The notes under the pieces: model-generated
The model's input: only the letters and a program-made list of their open reading frames with translations
What the model was told of the DNA's origin: nothing
Databases searched by the model: none
In this document: positions 6,534 to 10,784 of the stretch, in pieces
Layout: each line of letters opens with the position of its first letter
Numbering within the stretch: the first letter of the stretch is position 1
Assembly (NCBI GenBank): GCA_002425685.1
Contig: DIMS01000093.1
Span: 1 to 13,393, forward strand
DNA: 13,393 nt
Origin: Synergistaceae bacterium UBA5560
GTDB lineage: Bacteria; Synergistota; Synergistia; Synergistales; Aminiphilaceae
Direction of reading: 5' to 3'
Program-made: the position numbers and the translations under genes

Positions 6534-6833
6534 TTACCCCTCGACGGTGGCAAAAAGCGTCTTCTGGCGAGGCTCGGCCATGTCGGTCCGGAGATTCTCG
6601 ACAAGATCCCGCCGGCAGAGAACGACCTGCGCCTTCTTGGGGAACGACGGCTTCACCGAGTCCGCGACGGTGAGCGTCGTCTCCGTGTCCTTCACCCGCT
6701 TGATTTCGATGGAGATGGCCAGTCTGGCCTTGTCTCCGTCGTCCGAGAGGGCGTTCACCAGCGACGGCAGAAGAGCCCTCACCTCTTCGTTGAGCCGACC
6801 CAACGTGGAAAGGTCCAGATCCACGGTTTCCAT
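6534..6833 (-). CDS. Hypothetical 99-aa phage protein partnered with the DUF2303 gene
   Basis: Start is ATG 6833 (METVDLDLSTLGRLNEEV), with GGGAG/GAGG sites upstream. The protein has an N-terminal helical half (LGRLNEEVRALLPSLVNALSDDGDKA) and a strand-rich half (LAISIEIKRVKDTETTLTVADSVKPSFPKKAQVVLCR). It resembles small phage proteins found directly ahead of DUF2303 genes, and its TAA overlaps the downstream ribosome binding site. No function can be assigned. It is the first gene after an 85-base gap that carries two hairpins. Confidence 0.65.
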   Translation of the reverse strand: METVDLDLSTLGRLNEEVRALLPSLVNALSDDGDKARLAISIEIKRVKDTETTLTVADSVKPSFPKKAQVVLCRRDLVENLRTDMAEPRQKTLFATVEG

Positions 6834-6860
6834 GTGCCTCACTCCCTGTGGTAGAATGTG

Positions 6861-6882
6861 GCCGGGAGCTGCAACTCCCGGC
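6861..6882. repeat. Hairpin in the intercistronic gap
   Basis: The arms GCCGGGAG and CTCCCGGC pair perfectly around a 6-base loop. The hairpin lies between the ribbon-helix-helix gene and the 99-aa gene, next to the plus-strand terminator. On the plus strand a TGGTAGAAT extended -10-like element (6849-6857) precedes it directly. Confidence 0.7.
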
Positions 6883-6895
6883 GTGTTTCCGATGG

Positions 6896-6919
6896 CCCCG
6901 CCTCGAGGCGGGGTTTTTT
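6896..6919 (+). terminator. Rho-independent terminator facing against the early operon
   Basis: The arms CCCCGCC and GGCGGGG close the loop TCGA and are followed on the plus strand by six T. On the minus strand the same stem is followed by CCATC, so it does not act as a terminator for the leftward operon. All coding genes around it read leftward. It could end a short antisense transcript, perhaps one starting at the nearby TGGTAGAAT, or block rightward read-through. Confidence 0.65.
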
Positions 6920-7116
6920 CATTTCTGCAGGAACTCCACTGCGGTGCGTCCGTCCCGGGCGGAAGACTCCCCGCCGCAACGCCGCCCGCTCCGATGCCGC
7001 ATCGACAGCTCGATGAGCCGCCGCCCCATCGCGGAGAGGGTCCGTCCCTCCTGTGCCGCCTCCTCGCGAAGCCACGCAAGAACATCCTCCCCGACGCTTA
7101 CGCTCAGGCCCTTCAC
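6919..7116 (-). CDS. Ribbon-helix-helix-like small protein
   Basis: Start is GTG 7116, overlapping the TGA of the previous gene (GTGA), with GGGGGAGG just upstream. The 65-aa product begins VKGLSVSVGEDVLAWLREEAAQEGRTLSAMGRRLIELSMR. This is a beta strand followed by two helices, the CopG/Arc ribbon-helix-helix pattern, and then a basic and glycine-rich tail. It probably binds DNA as a dimer and may regulate the early operon. No ATG is available in the early part of the frame. Confidence 0.65.
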   Translation of the reverse strand: MKGLSVSVGEDVLAWLREEAAQEGRTLSAMGRRLIELSMRHRSGRRCGGESSARDGRTAVEFLQK

Positions 7117-7331
7117 CGCTCCTCCCCCTTTCCGACAAGGTCGTATCCCCTCGTCCTCGCCCATGCCTCGAAATCCGCCTGTGCGCCCTTTCTGGTCCCC
7201 CTCGCCGGCAGGCTCGGGGAAAGATGCCGGCGCGTGTGCCCTCCGGCAAGAACTTCGCACGTGACGAACCGATACGGGGCGACGCGCTCCACGCGGAACA
7301 CTCGTCCGTCGTTCGAGACCGCGACGTTCAT
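7113..7331 (-). CDS. Hypothetical 72-aa basic protein
   Basis: Start is ATG 7331 (MNVAVSNDGRVFRVERVAPYRF), with AAGGAGGTGG upstream. The N-terminal part is strand-rich. The C-terminal part reads RGTRKGAQADFEAWARTRGYDLVGKGEE and is helical and basic. It overlaps the preceding gene by four bases and the following gene by GTGA, so it is a regular link in the operon. No family is recognised. Confidence 0.6.
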   Translation of the reverse strand: MNVAVSNDGRVFRVERVAPYRFVTCEVLAGGHTRRHLSPSLPARGTRKGAQADFEAWARTRGYDLVGKGEER

Positions 7332-7627
7332 GCGGTCGCCACCTCCTTCTCTCCGGCGACGGATCCGAGCATGTACGCCGTCTCGAGAGAGACAATGCTC
7401 CGGAGGTTTGTGCGCTCCCACTCGTCCCCGTCGCACGTGTCCTCGATGACGAGTCGCGCAATTCTCCCGCCGTCGCGTCTGGCAATGGAAAACGCAGAGA
7501 ACTCCTCCGGCCGGTAGGGGCCGGTGATCGTGCCGGCCTGGACCGCCGCAGCCACTTCCGGAGAGGGAAAGTTCTTCCCCAAAACACGCTGCACGAAACC
7601 TCGCACCGCTTCCATCCAGTTCTTCAC
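7328..7627 (-). CDS. Duplicated small phage protein, copy A
   Basis: Start is GTG 7627 (VKNWMEAVRGFVQRVLGKN), overlapping the previous stop as GTGA, with AAGGGAGTGG about 8 bases upstream. The 99-aa protein has a helical N-terminus followed by a core that runs from PSPEVAAAVQAGTITGPYRPEEF to SIVSLETAYMLG. That core is almost the same as in the protein encoded at 9690-9974: over roughly 76 aligned residues only about a dozen differ. The family is unknown. Both copies follow directly after a small DNA-binding gene. It may be a conserved lytic-switch accessory protein; no catalytic motif is seen. Confidence 0.72.
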   Translation of the reverse strand: MKNWMEAVRGFVQRVLGKNFPSPEVAAAVQAGTITGPYRPEEFSAFSIARRDGGRIARLVIEDTCDGDEWERTNLRSIVSLETAYMLGSVAGEKEVATA

Positions 7628-7944
7628 GAGCCGCCACTCCCTTTCGCAGTTCCGGGGAAGACCCGGTAACGCCTGGTGCTCCCGCCCAGATTCATGACTT
7701 CCACCCGCCCGTCCTCCTTGAAGCGCTGGAGCGTCGACCGGGCGATCTTGAAATGGCGGCAGAACTCGTTTGCCGTCATCCACGCCGTGTCCTCCGGCAC
7801 TCTGGGCACGACGGCATCCGCGGCGGGTGTCGGACGGGGCTTCTGGCGAAGCCTTTCGGCTATCCGCCTGTTGATTTCCGCCGACTGCTCGAAAAGATCC
7901 GCAAGGTCCGCCGGTACCAGGTGCCCGCTTCCCATGGCACTCAT
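7624..7944 (-). CDS. Excisionase/MerR-type HTH protein
   Basis: The chosen start is ATG 7944 (MSAMGSGHLVPADLADLFEQ), with GGGAGG about 11 bases upstream; a GTG at 7974 and an ATG at 7935 are alternatives. The product is about 106 aa. The N-terminal half is helical (ADLADLFEQSAEINRRIAERLRQK). The C-terminal half carries a helix-turn-helix with a wing, AWMTANEFCRHFKIARSTLQRFKEDGRVEVMNLGGSTRRYRV, as in excisionase (HTH_17/MerR-like) proteins. It lies second in the leftward operon of Switch 1, where a Cox/Xis-type regulator is expected. It could direct excision or repress lysogenic genes; this is inferred from position. Confidence 0.68.
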   Translation of the reverse strand: MSAMGSGHLVPADLADLFEQSAEINRRIAERLRQKPRPTPAADAVVPRVPEDTAWMTANEFCRHFKIARSTLQRFKEDGRVEVMNLGGSTRRYRVFPGTAKGSGGS

Positions 7945-8030
7945 GCCGTCACCAACCTCCCTGACCTGTTCCACCTCTCCAAATGCTTTCTGCAGTGTTC
8001 ATACCGTATATTGAAAATGGGTGTATGCTT

Positions 8031-8070
8031 GATATGCCGCGTCGGCCGCTCGGACGATCCGAAGCGATAG
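8031..8070 (+). pseudogene. Stray 3' end of an XRE repressor gene, with 28-bp direct repeat copy 1
   Basis: Positions 8040-8067 match 8754-8781 base for base. Read on the plus strand this piece encodes VGRSDDPKR followed by a TAG at 8068-8070, the same tail that ends the 71-aa repressor at 8572-8787. No HTH coding remains upstream of it, so it looks like the scar of a rearrangement or the remains of an earlier repressor gene. It lies in the 130-base gap between two leftward genes. Confidence 0.6.
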
Positions 8071-8074
8071 CGCC

Positions 8075-8473
8075 CTACCCGACCAGCCTTCGCACCAGCC
8101 CCTCCAGCTCCATCCCCTCCGGCGTGTCCGCTTGCCCGTCGGCGAGATCTATCGCAGCGGTCACCATCCGGGGTTGATCCGTAACGAACCGGCACAGATC
8201 CGGTATCGCATCCACGTTCACGCCGCCATCTTCGCCCCCTGATTCGGGAGTGTTATCATTGGTTGCATCCTCCCGCAGTTGCCGCTGCGGAGGGAACAGA
8301 TCTTGAACACTGGTGGTCAGCAACTCCGCGATGGAGATGGCCGTCTCCACGTTGGGTTTTGTTGTGCCTGCTTCGATGTTCCGATAGTTGCGGGTACTGA
8401 TTCCCACAGCCCGCGCCACTTGTTCCTGTGTCATTCGGCGTGCGTTGCGCGCTTGCACAAGTGCCGTTCTCAT
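8075..8473 (-). CDS. XRE-family regulator, leftward gene of Switch 1 (Cro-like position)
   Basis: This 132-aa protein has an ATG start at 8473 and AGAGAGGG nine bases upstream. Residues 1-60 form a Cro/CI helix-turn-helix: RNARRMTQEQVARAVGISTRNYRNIEAGTTKPNVETAISIAELL. An acidic linker follows (DNTPESGGEDGG) and then a helical C-terminus (DLCRFVTDQPRMVTAAIDLADGQAD). It has no S24 peptidase domain, so self-cleavage is not expected. It is the first gene of the leftward replication operon and divergent from the 71-aa repressor, with two operator palindromes between them. A Cro-like role, repressing the lysogeny promoter, is likely. The C-terminal part resembles the out-of-frame tail of the Switch 2 gene. 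Confidence 0.82.
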   Translation of the reverse strand: MRTALVQARNARRMTQEQVARAVGISTRNYRNIEAGTTKPNVETAISIAELLTTSVQDLFPPQRQLREDATNDNTPESGGEDGGVNVDAIPDLCRFVTDQPRMVTAAIDLADGQADTPEGMELEGLVRRLVG

Positions 8474-8498
8474 AAATCACCACCCTCTCTGCGTCATA

Positions 8499-8514
8499 AG
8501 GAACTATTGTTCCT
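8499..8514. promoter_or_regulatory. Switch 1 operator O1
   Basis: AGGAAC and GTTCCT form a perfect inverted repeat with a 4-base spacer. It lies just downstream of the leftward transcription start inferred from the promoter at 8523-8551. Its centre is 32 bases from that of O2, about three helical turns, which suits cooperative repressor binding. Confidence 0.75.
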
Positions 8515-8522
8515 CATTGCGC

Positions 8523-8551
8523 AGCGTATCAGGAATTATAGTTCCTGTCAA
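8523..8551 (-). promoter_or_regulatory. Leftward early promoter of Switch 1
   Basis: On the minus strand a perfect TTGACA (8546-8551) is followed after 17 bases by TACGCT (8523-8528) with TGA just before it, an extended -10. Operator O2 sits within the spacer, so bound repressor would block RNA polymerase. It should drive the XRE gene and the replication operon beyond it. Confidence 0.72.
8531..8546. promoter_or_regulatory. Switch 1 operator O2
   Basis: AGGAAT and GTTCCT flank a 4-base spacer, giving the same palindrome as O1 with one mismatch. It occupies the spacer of the leftward promoter. Confidence 0.75.
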
Positions 8552-8571
8552 TATGGCTGGAGGCGGTTCCT

Positions 8572-8787
8572 TTGACTTTCCCCGACAGGCTCAAAAAGCT
8601 CAGATCCGAGAGAGGGGTTTCCCAAGTCACCCTTGCAAAGATCGTCGGACGGACAGATAGGGCGTTCCGTAAGTATGAAACTGCTGAAATTGAACCAACC
8701 CTTTCCGTCCTCATCGCTCTCGCGGACTTCTTCGACGTGAGCCTGGACTACCTCGTCGGCCGCTCGGACGATCCGAAGCGAAACTGA
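8572..8787 (+). CDS. Small XRE-family repressor, rightward gene of Switch 1
   Basis: The start is TTG 8572, with GGAGG eight bases upstream; there is no earlier usable ATG. The 71-aa protein is nearly all helix-turn-helix: FPDRLKKLRSERGVSQVTLAKIVGRTDRAFRKYETAEIEPTLSVLIALADFFDVSLDYLVGRSDDPKRN. The ending DYLVGRSDD is typical of small SinR/Cro-like phage regulators. It is divergent from the 132-aa XRE gene, with operators O1 and O2 between, and is a good candidate for the lysogeny repressor of Switch 1. Lacking an S24 domain, it cannot be induced by RecA-stimulated self-cleavage. Its final 28 bases recur at 8040-8067. Confidence 0.82.
   Translation: MTFPDRLKKLRSERGVSQVTLAKIVGRTDRAFRKYETAEIEPTLSVLIALADFFDVSLDYLVGRSDDPKRN
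8754..8781 (+). repeat. 28-bp direct repeat copy 2 (end of the repressor gene)
   Basis: This stretch is identical to 8040-8067. It encodes VGRSDDPKR at the end of the 71-aa repressor. The two copies are 714 bases apart, in the same orientation, and bracket the whole of Switch 1. Confidence 0.85.
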
Positions 8788-8828
8788 CATGATTTCGTTC
8801 GGATCCGCCCCCTTGAGGAAGCAATCCC

Positions 8829-8856
8829 TTGACATCCCTCACGAGCCTTGTACAAT
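8829..8856 (+). promoter_or_regulatory. Strong rightward promoter for the 68-aa and DUF2335 genes
   Basis: A perfect TTGACA (8829-8834) and TACAAT (8851-8856, five of six matches) are 16 bases apart. Transcription should start near 8863 and give a leader of about 97 bases before the ATG at 8960. No operator palindrome of the O1/O2 type overlaps it, so it is probably active in the lysogen. Confidence 0.72.
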
Positions 8857-8884
8857 TTGATCGTCCCATATCGTTCGTTTACGC

Positions 8885-8935
8885 CCCCCAGAGGATGAAG
8901 GCAGCCCCTTCGACAGTTTGGTCCTCGGGGGTTTT
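8885..8935 (+). promoter_or_regulatory. Structured leader with terminator-like hairpin (possible attenuator)
   Basis: CCCCC-A-GAGGA (8885-8895) pairs with TCCTCGGGGG (8922-8931): ten base pairs with one bulged A, followed by four T. A smaller hairpin (GAAGG with CCTTC) can form inside the loop. The hairpin sits between the promoter at 8829-8856 and the ribosome binding site AAAGGAGG, so it could attenuate transcription or be a weak terminator. Confidence 0.5.
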
Positions 8936-8959
8936 CCCTTCACGAAAGGAGGAGACACC

Positions 8960-9166
8960 ATGGGATCCAGCGATTTCCTCTTCGCAACACCAAACTTCTT
9001 GCGCGGCATGGCTTCGGTGCTTGACATGGGCGATACCCTTTCCGTCTTCAACACCACGGACACTCCCAACGACGCCGATTCTCGGGCAACGGCTGCCGAT
9101 TGGCAGGCTGTCGGCCAGGATATCCGGAAGGCCTTGAAGGAATACCAAACAACGCATGCCCTCTAA
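8960..9166 (+). CDS. Small conserved protein with SDFLFATP N-terminus
   Basis: Start is ATG 8960 behind AAAGGAGG. The 68-aa protein reads MGSSDFLFATPNFLRGMASVLDMGDTLSVFNTTDTPNDADSRATAADWQAVGQDIRKAL. I recall this pattern (FLFATP.FL.G....D.G.TL..YN....EAD..A...DW..VG.D) from small hypothetical proteins next to phage repressor or membrane genes in varied Gram-negative bacteria; no function is known to me. It has no membrane segment. It overlaps the DUF2335 gene by 11 bases, so the two form an operon under the promoter at 8829-8856, probably expressed in the lysogen. Confidence 0.78.
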   Translation: MGSSDFLFATPNFLRGMASVLDMGDTLSVFNTTDTPNDADSRATAADWQAVGQDIRKALKEYQTTHAL

Positions 9167-9566
9167 CCGCTCCCGATCCCTTCGCCAGGCAAAAACCACT
9201 TACGCCGTATGCACCGAGGCCTATGAAGGACCTCTTCCGTCGCCCGAAATTCTCGCTCGCTACGATCAAGTATGCCCGGGAGCAGCGGAGAGAATCCTGG
9301 TCATGGCGGAAAACCAAGCCCGACACCGACAGGAACTGGAGGCGGAGGTCATCCGTTCGCGAACCAGAGACAGCCGGTGCGGGATTTTTTGTGGCCTTGC
9401 CATCGGCATTACCAGCATCGTCTGTGGCACCGTTGCCGTGATCTGGGGACACTCCTGGGCCGGGACCCTTATTGGCACCGGCGGAGTGGCGGGTCTTGTC
9501 GGTGTCTTCATCTACGGAACAAATTCCAGCCGCGCCGAGCGCGAAGCAAAAGCTTCCCAAAACTGA
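9156..9566 (+). CDS. DUF2335 family membrane protein
   Basis: This 136-aa protein starts at ATG 9156 inside the end of the 68-aa gene (different frame). The region EGPLPSPEILARYDQVCPGAAERILVMAENQARHRQELE (residues 24-62) is the signature of DUF2335 predicted membrane proteins. It is followed by two membrane segments at about 75-97 and 101-121 and a short charged tail. Function of the family is not established; members are frequent in prophages. Pairing with the 68-aa protein under a strong lysogen-type promoter makes a surface- or membrane-active lysogenic conversion role plausible, as an inference. Confidence 0.85.
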   Translation: MPSNRSRSLRQAKTTYAVCTEAYEGPLPSPEILARYDQVCPGAAERILVMAENQARHRQELEAEVIRSRTRDSRCGIFCGLAIGITSIVCGTVAVIWGHSWAGTLIGTGGVAGLVGVFIYGTNSSRAEREAKASQN

Positions 9567-9621
9567 CATCATCGCTTCCACCCCGTCTCTTTCAACCCGC
9601 ACCATCGCCGTGCAGAATTGC

Positions 9622-9639
9622 CCAGACAACAATGTCTGG
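9622..9639. terminator. Hairpin between convergent genes, weak terminator candidate
   Basis: CCAGACA and TGTCTGG form a perfect 7-bp stem with a 4-base loop, in the 123-base gap between the end of the DUF2335 gene (plus) and the end of duplicated copy B (minus). Only a broken T-rich stretch (ATGTTCTTTC) follows on the plus strand, so termination is uncertain. No gene was found in this gap. Confidence 0.4.
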
Positions 9640-9689
9640 ATGTTCTTTCGAGGGGTGGAACTTCTCCGCGCGGAGTCCAGCCGCCGCCT

Positions 9690-9974
9690 TCATCGGACAG
9701 CCTCCTCTCCGGCGATCTCTCCGAGCATGTACGCCGTCTCAAGAGAGACGATGCTCCGGAGGTTCGTGTTTTCCCACGAATCCCCGTCGCAGGTGTCCGC
9801 GATGACGAGTCGCGCGATTCGTCCACCGTCCCGCCGGGCGAGGGAGAAGATGGAGAACTCCTCCGGCCTGTAGGGGCCGGAGATCGTGCCGGCCTGGACC
9901 GCCGCGGCCACTTCCGGGGAGGGGTTCCCTCTGCGGAAAAAGCGAAAAACACTCGAAACAACCTCATGAATCAT
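9690..9974 (-). CDS. Duplicated small phage protein, copy B
   Basis: Start is ATG 9974 (MIHEVVSSVFRFFRRG), with GAGAGG eight bases upstream; a GTG at 9983 and ATG at 9980 are too close to that site. The 94-aa protein shares its core with copy A (7328-7627), from PSPEVAAAVQAGTISGPYRPEEF to SIVSLETAYMLG. Only the N-terminal 18 or so residues and the tail are clearly different. Over about 230 bases the DNA is also closely similar. It follows the AlpA-type gene in the short leftward operon of Switch 2, which ends here against the convergent DUF2335 gene. Function is unknown. Confidence 0.74.
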   Translation of the reverse strand: MIHEVVSSVFRFFRRGNPSPEVAAAVQAGTISGPYRPEEFSIFSLARRDGGRIARLVIADTCDGDSWENTNLRSIVSLETAYMLGEIAGEEAVR

Positions 9975-10152
9975 CTTCATCACCTCTCAGTTTTTTGATT
10001 AGTCCCCGGACCTCGCCCTCGGGCCAGGCGACCATCCGGGTGCCGAGCCTTCGCGGCTGCGGCGCTCTCCCCTCGGAAATCCACTTGTACCAAGTGGTTT
10101 TCCCGACAGGGATAAGCTCCAACACCGCAGGAAGCCTGAGCAGTTTCTCCAC
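9964..10152 (-). CDS. AlpA-family phage transcriptional regulator
   Basis: The start chosen is GTG 10152 (VEKLLRLPAVLELI), with AGGGGG and GGAG upstream; the frame is open to a GTG at 10176 but that region lacks a ribosome binding site. The 62-aa protein matches the AlpA/excisionase-like HTH family throughout: LLRLPAVLELIPVGKTTWYKWISEGRAPQPRRLGTRMVAWPEGEVRGLIKKL. That is helix, turn, recognition helix with GKTTWYKW, and the wing with R.LG.R.VAW...EV..W/L. Such proteins regulate excision or late functions of prophages and P4-like elements. Its stop overlaps the start region of copy B. Confidence 0.88.
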   Translation of the reverse strand: MEKLLRLPAVLELIPVGKTTWYKWISEGRAPQPRRLGTRMVAWPEGEVRGLIKKLRGDEDDS

Positions 10153-10168
10153 ACTTCTCCACCCCCTT

Positions 10169-10456
10169 TCACACAAGCGCCGCGGCGAGGGCTTTCAGCA
10201 GCCTTTCCGCCCGTTTCCGCCTCGTCGGGTCGTCGAGGCGCCCGTTGTCAGCAAGGTCGAGGACGAGATCCGCGTACTCGTCGCGATTGACGAGTATCGG
10301 CAGAAAATCCTCCGCTGCCGCGCGGAATTCTCGTGCCTCCTCTACGCCGTCTTGCAGGGTTTCCGCCGGTCCCGTTTCACCGGCTCCTTCCCCGTTTTCC
10401 TTTTGGACTCCCCCGGGCTGGCTTCCCGGGGGATGGTAGGGTTTGCGAAAAACGCA
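10169..10456 (-). pseudogene. Out-of-frame C-terminal half of the Switch 2 leftward XRE gene
   Basis: In the -1 frame relative to the XRE gene, a stretch of about 95 codons is open and ends with TGA at 10169-10171. It has no ATG, GTG or TTG except in its last sense codon, so it cannot be an independent gene. It encodes a coding-like helical sequence with EEAREFRAAAEDFLPILVNR and LVLDLADNGRLDDPTRRKRAERLLKALAAALV. The frames join at a run of five T (10448-10452 on the minus strand). One extra T there would give a single 151-aa protein continuing VAFF-RKPYHPPGS. A real mutation, a sequencing error or programmed frameshifting could explain it. Confidence 0.6.
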
Positions 10457-10623
10457 ACAGGGTCTACTCCGAGTGCCTCCGCTATTTTTGAAATATCATC
10501 CATCCGAGGAATGCGGCGGCCCGTCTCGAAGTTGACAATCGTATTCCTCGAAAGCCCCACTGCCTCCGCGAGCTGCTGTTGGGTCAAATGCGCTTCTTCT
10601 CGGGCTTTGCGAAGAAAATCCAA
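10342..10623 (-). CDS. XRE-family regulator, leftward gene of Switch 2 (frame probably broken)
   Basis: Start is TTG 10623, with GAGGGGGG seven bases upstream. Residues 1-59 are a clean Cro/CI helix-turn-helix: MDFLRKAREEAHLTQQQLAEAVGLSRNTIVNFETGRRIPRMDDISKIAEALGVDPVAFF. Beyond residue 59 the annotated frame gives a short basic tail of 34 residues (ending KRDRRKPCKTA) that looks unlike a natural domain, while the -1 frame continues with a plausible helical domain to 10169. The gene is divergent from the CI-like repressor and heads a leftward operon with the AlpA-type gene and copy B. It is the Cro-like partner of Switch 2. The HTH part may still work alone. Confidence 0.75.
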   Translation of the reverse strand: MDFLRKAREEAHLTQQQLAEAVGLSRNTIVNFETGRRIPRMDDISKIAEALGVDPVAFFANPTIPREASPGESKRKTGKEPVKRDRRKPCKTA

Positions 10624-10667
10624 GGCAATCCCCCCTCAAAAGCATATTTTTGTTTGCTCACATGCGC

Positions 10668-10697
10668 ATCATAAGCCAAAAAGCAAACATTTGTCAA
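10668..10697 (-). promoter_or_regulatory. Leftward promoter of Switch 2
   Basis: On the minus strand a perfect TTGACA (10692-10697) and TATGAT (10668-10673, five of six) are separated by 18 bases. The -35 element and spacer overlap the operator-like palindrome at 10683-10695. It should drive the XRE, AlpA and copy B genes. Confidence 0.72.
10683..10695. promoter_or_regulatory. Switch 2 operator-like palindrome, leftward promoter side
   Basis: GCAAACATTTGTC is an imperfect palindrome around CAAA/TTTG. It matches the element at 10732-10744 at 10 of 13 positions. A further half-site (TGTTTGCT, 10651-10658) faces it 31 bases away, near the leftward transcription start. Confidence 0.5.
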
Positions 10698-10721
10698 CTT
10701 CAAAAACACAAAGACTTCTAC

Positions 10722-10750
10722 TTGCCGACGTGCCAACGTTTGGCGACAAT
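10722..10750 (+). promoter_or_regulatory. Rightward promoter of Switch 2 (repressor gene)
   Basis: TTGCCG (10722-10727) and GACAAT (10745-10750) are 17 bases apart, each with four of six consensus matches. The palindrome at 10732-10744 fills the spacer. A start near 10757 gives a leader of about 28 bases before the repressor gene. Confidence 0.45.
10732..10744. promoter_or_regulatory. Switch 2 operator-like palindrome, rightward promoter side
   Basis: GCCAACGTTTGGC has GCCAA and TTGGC arms around three bases. It resembles the site at 10683-10695 and sits in the spacer of the candidate repressor promoter, so autoregulation is likely. Confidence 0.5.
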
Positions 10751-10784
10751 GAGTGCACGAACGAGAGGCGAGGGGGTGGTGGGC

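Noticed and set aside
5255..7449. Long plus-strand frames (472 aa and 300 aa) opposite the early operon
   Set aside because: They run across several well-supported overlapping minus-strand genes and lack a ribosome binding site or recognisable motifs.
7975..8039. Promoter or operator in the gap before the excisionase-like gene
   Set aside because: The stretch is AT-richer and has a short ATACCGTAT palindrome, but no convincing -35/-10 pair was found on either strand.
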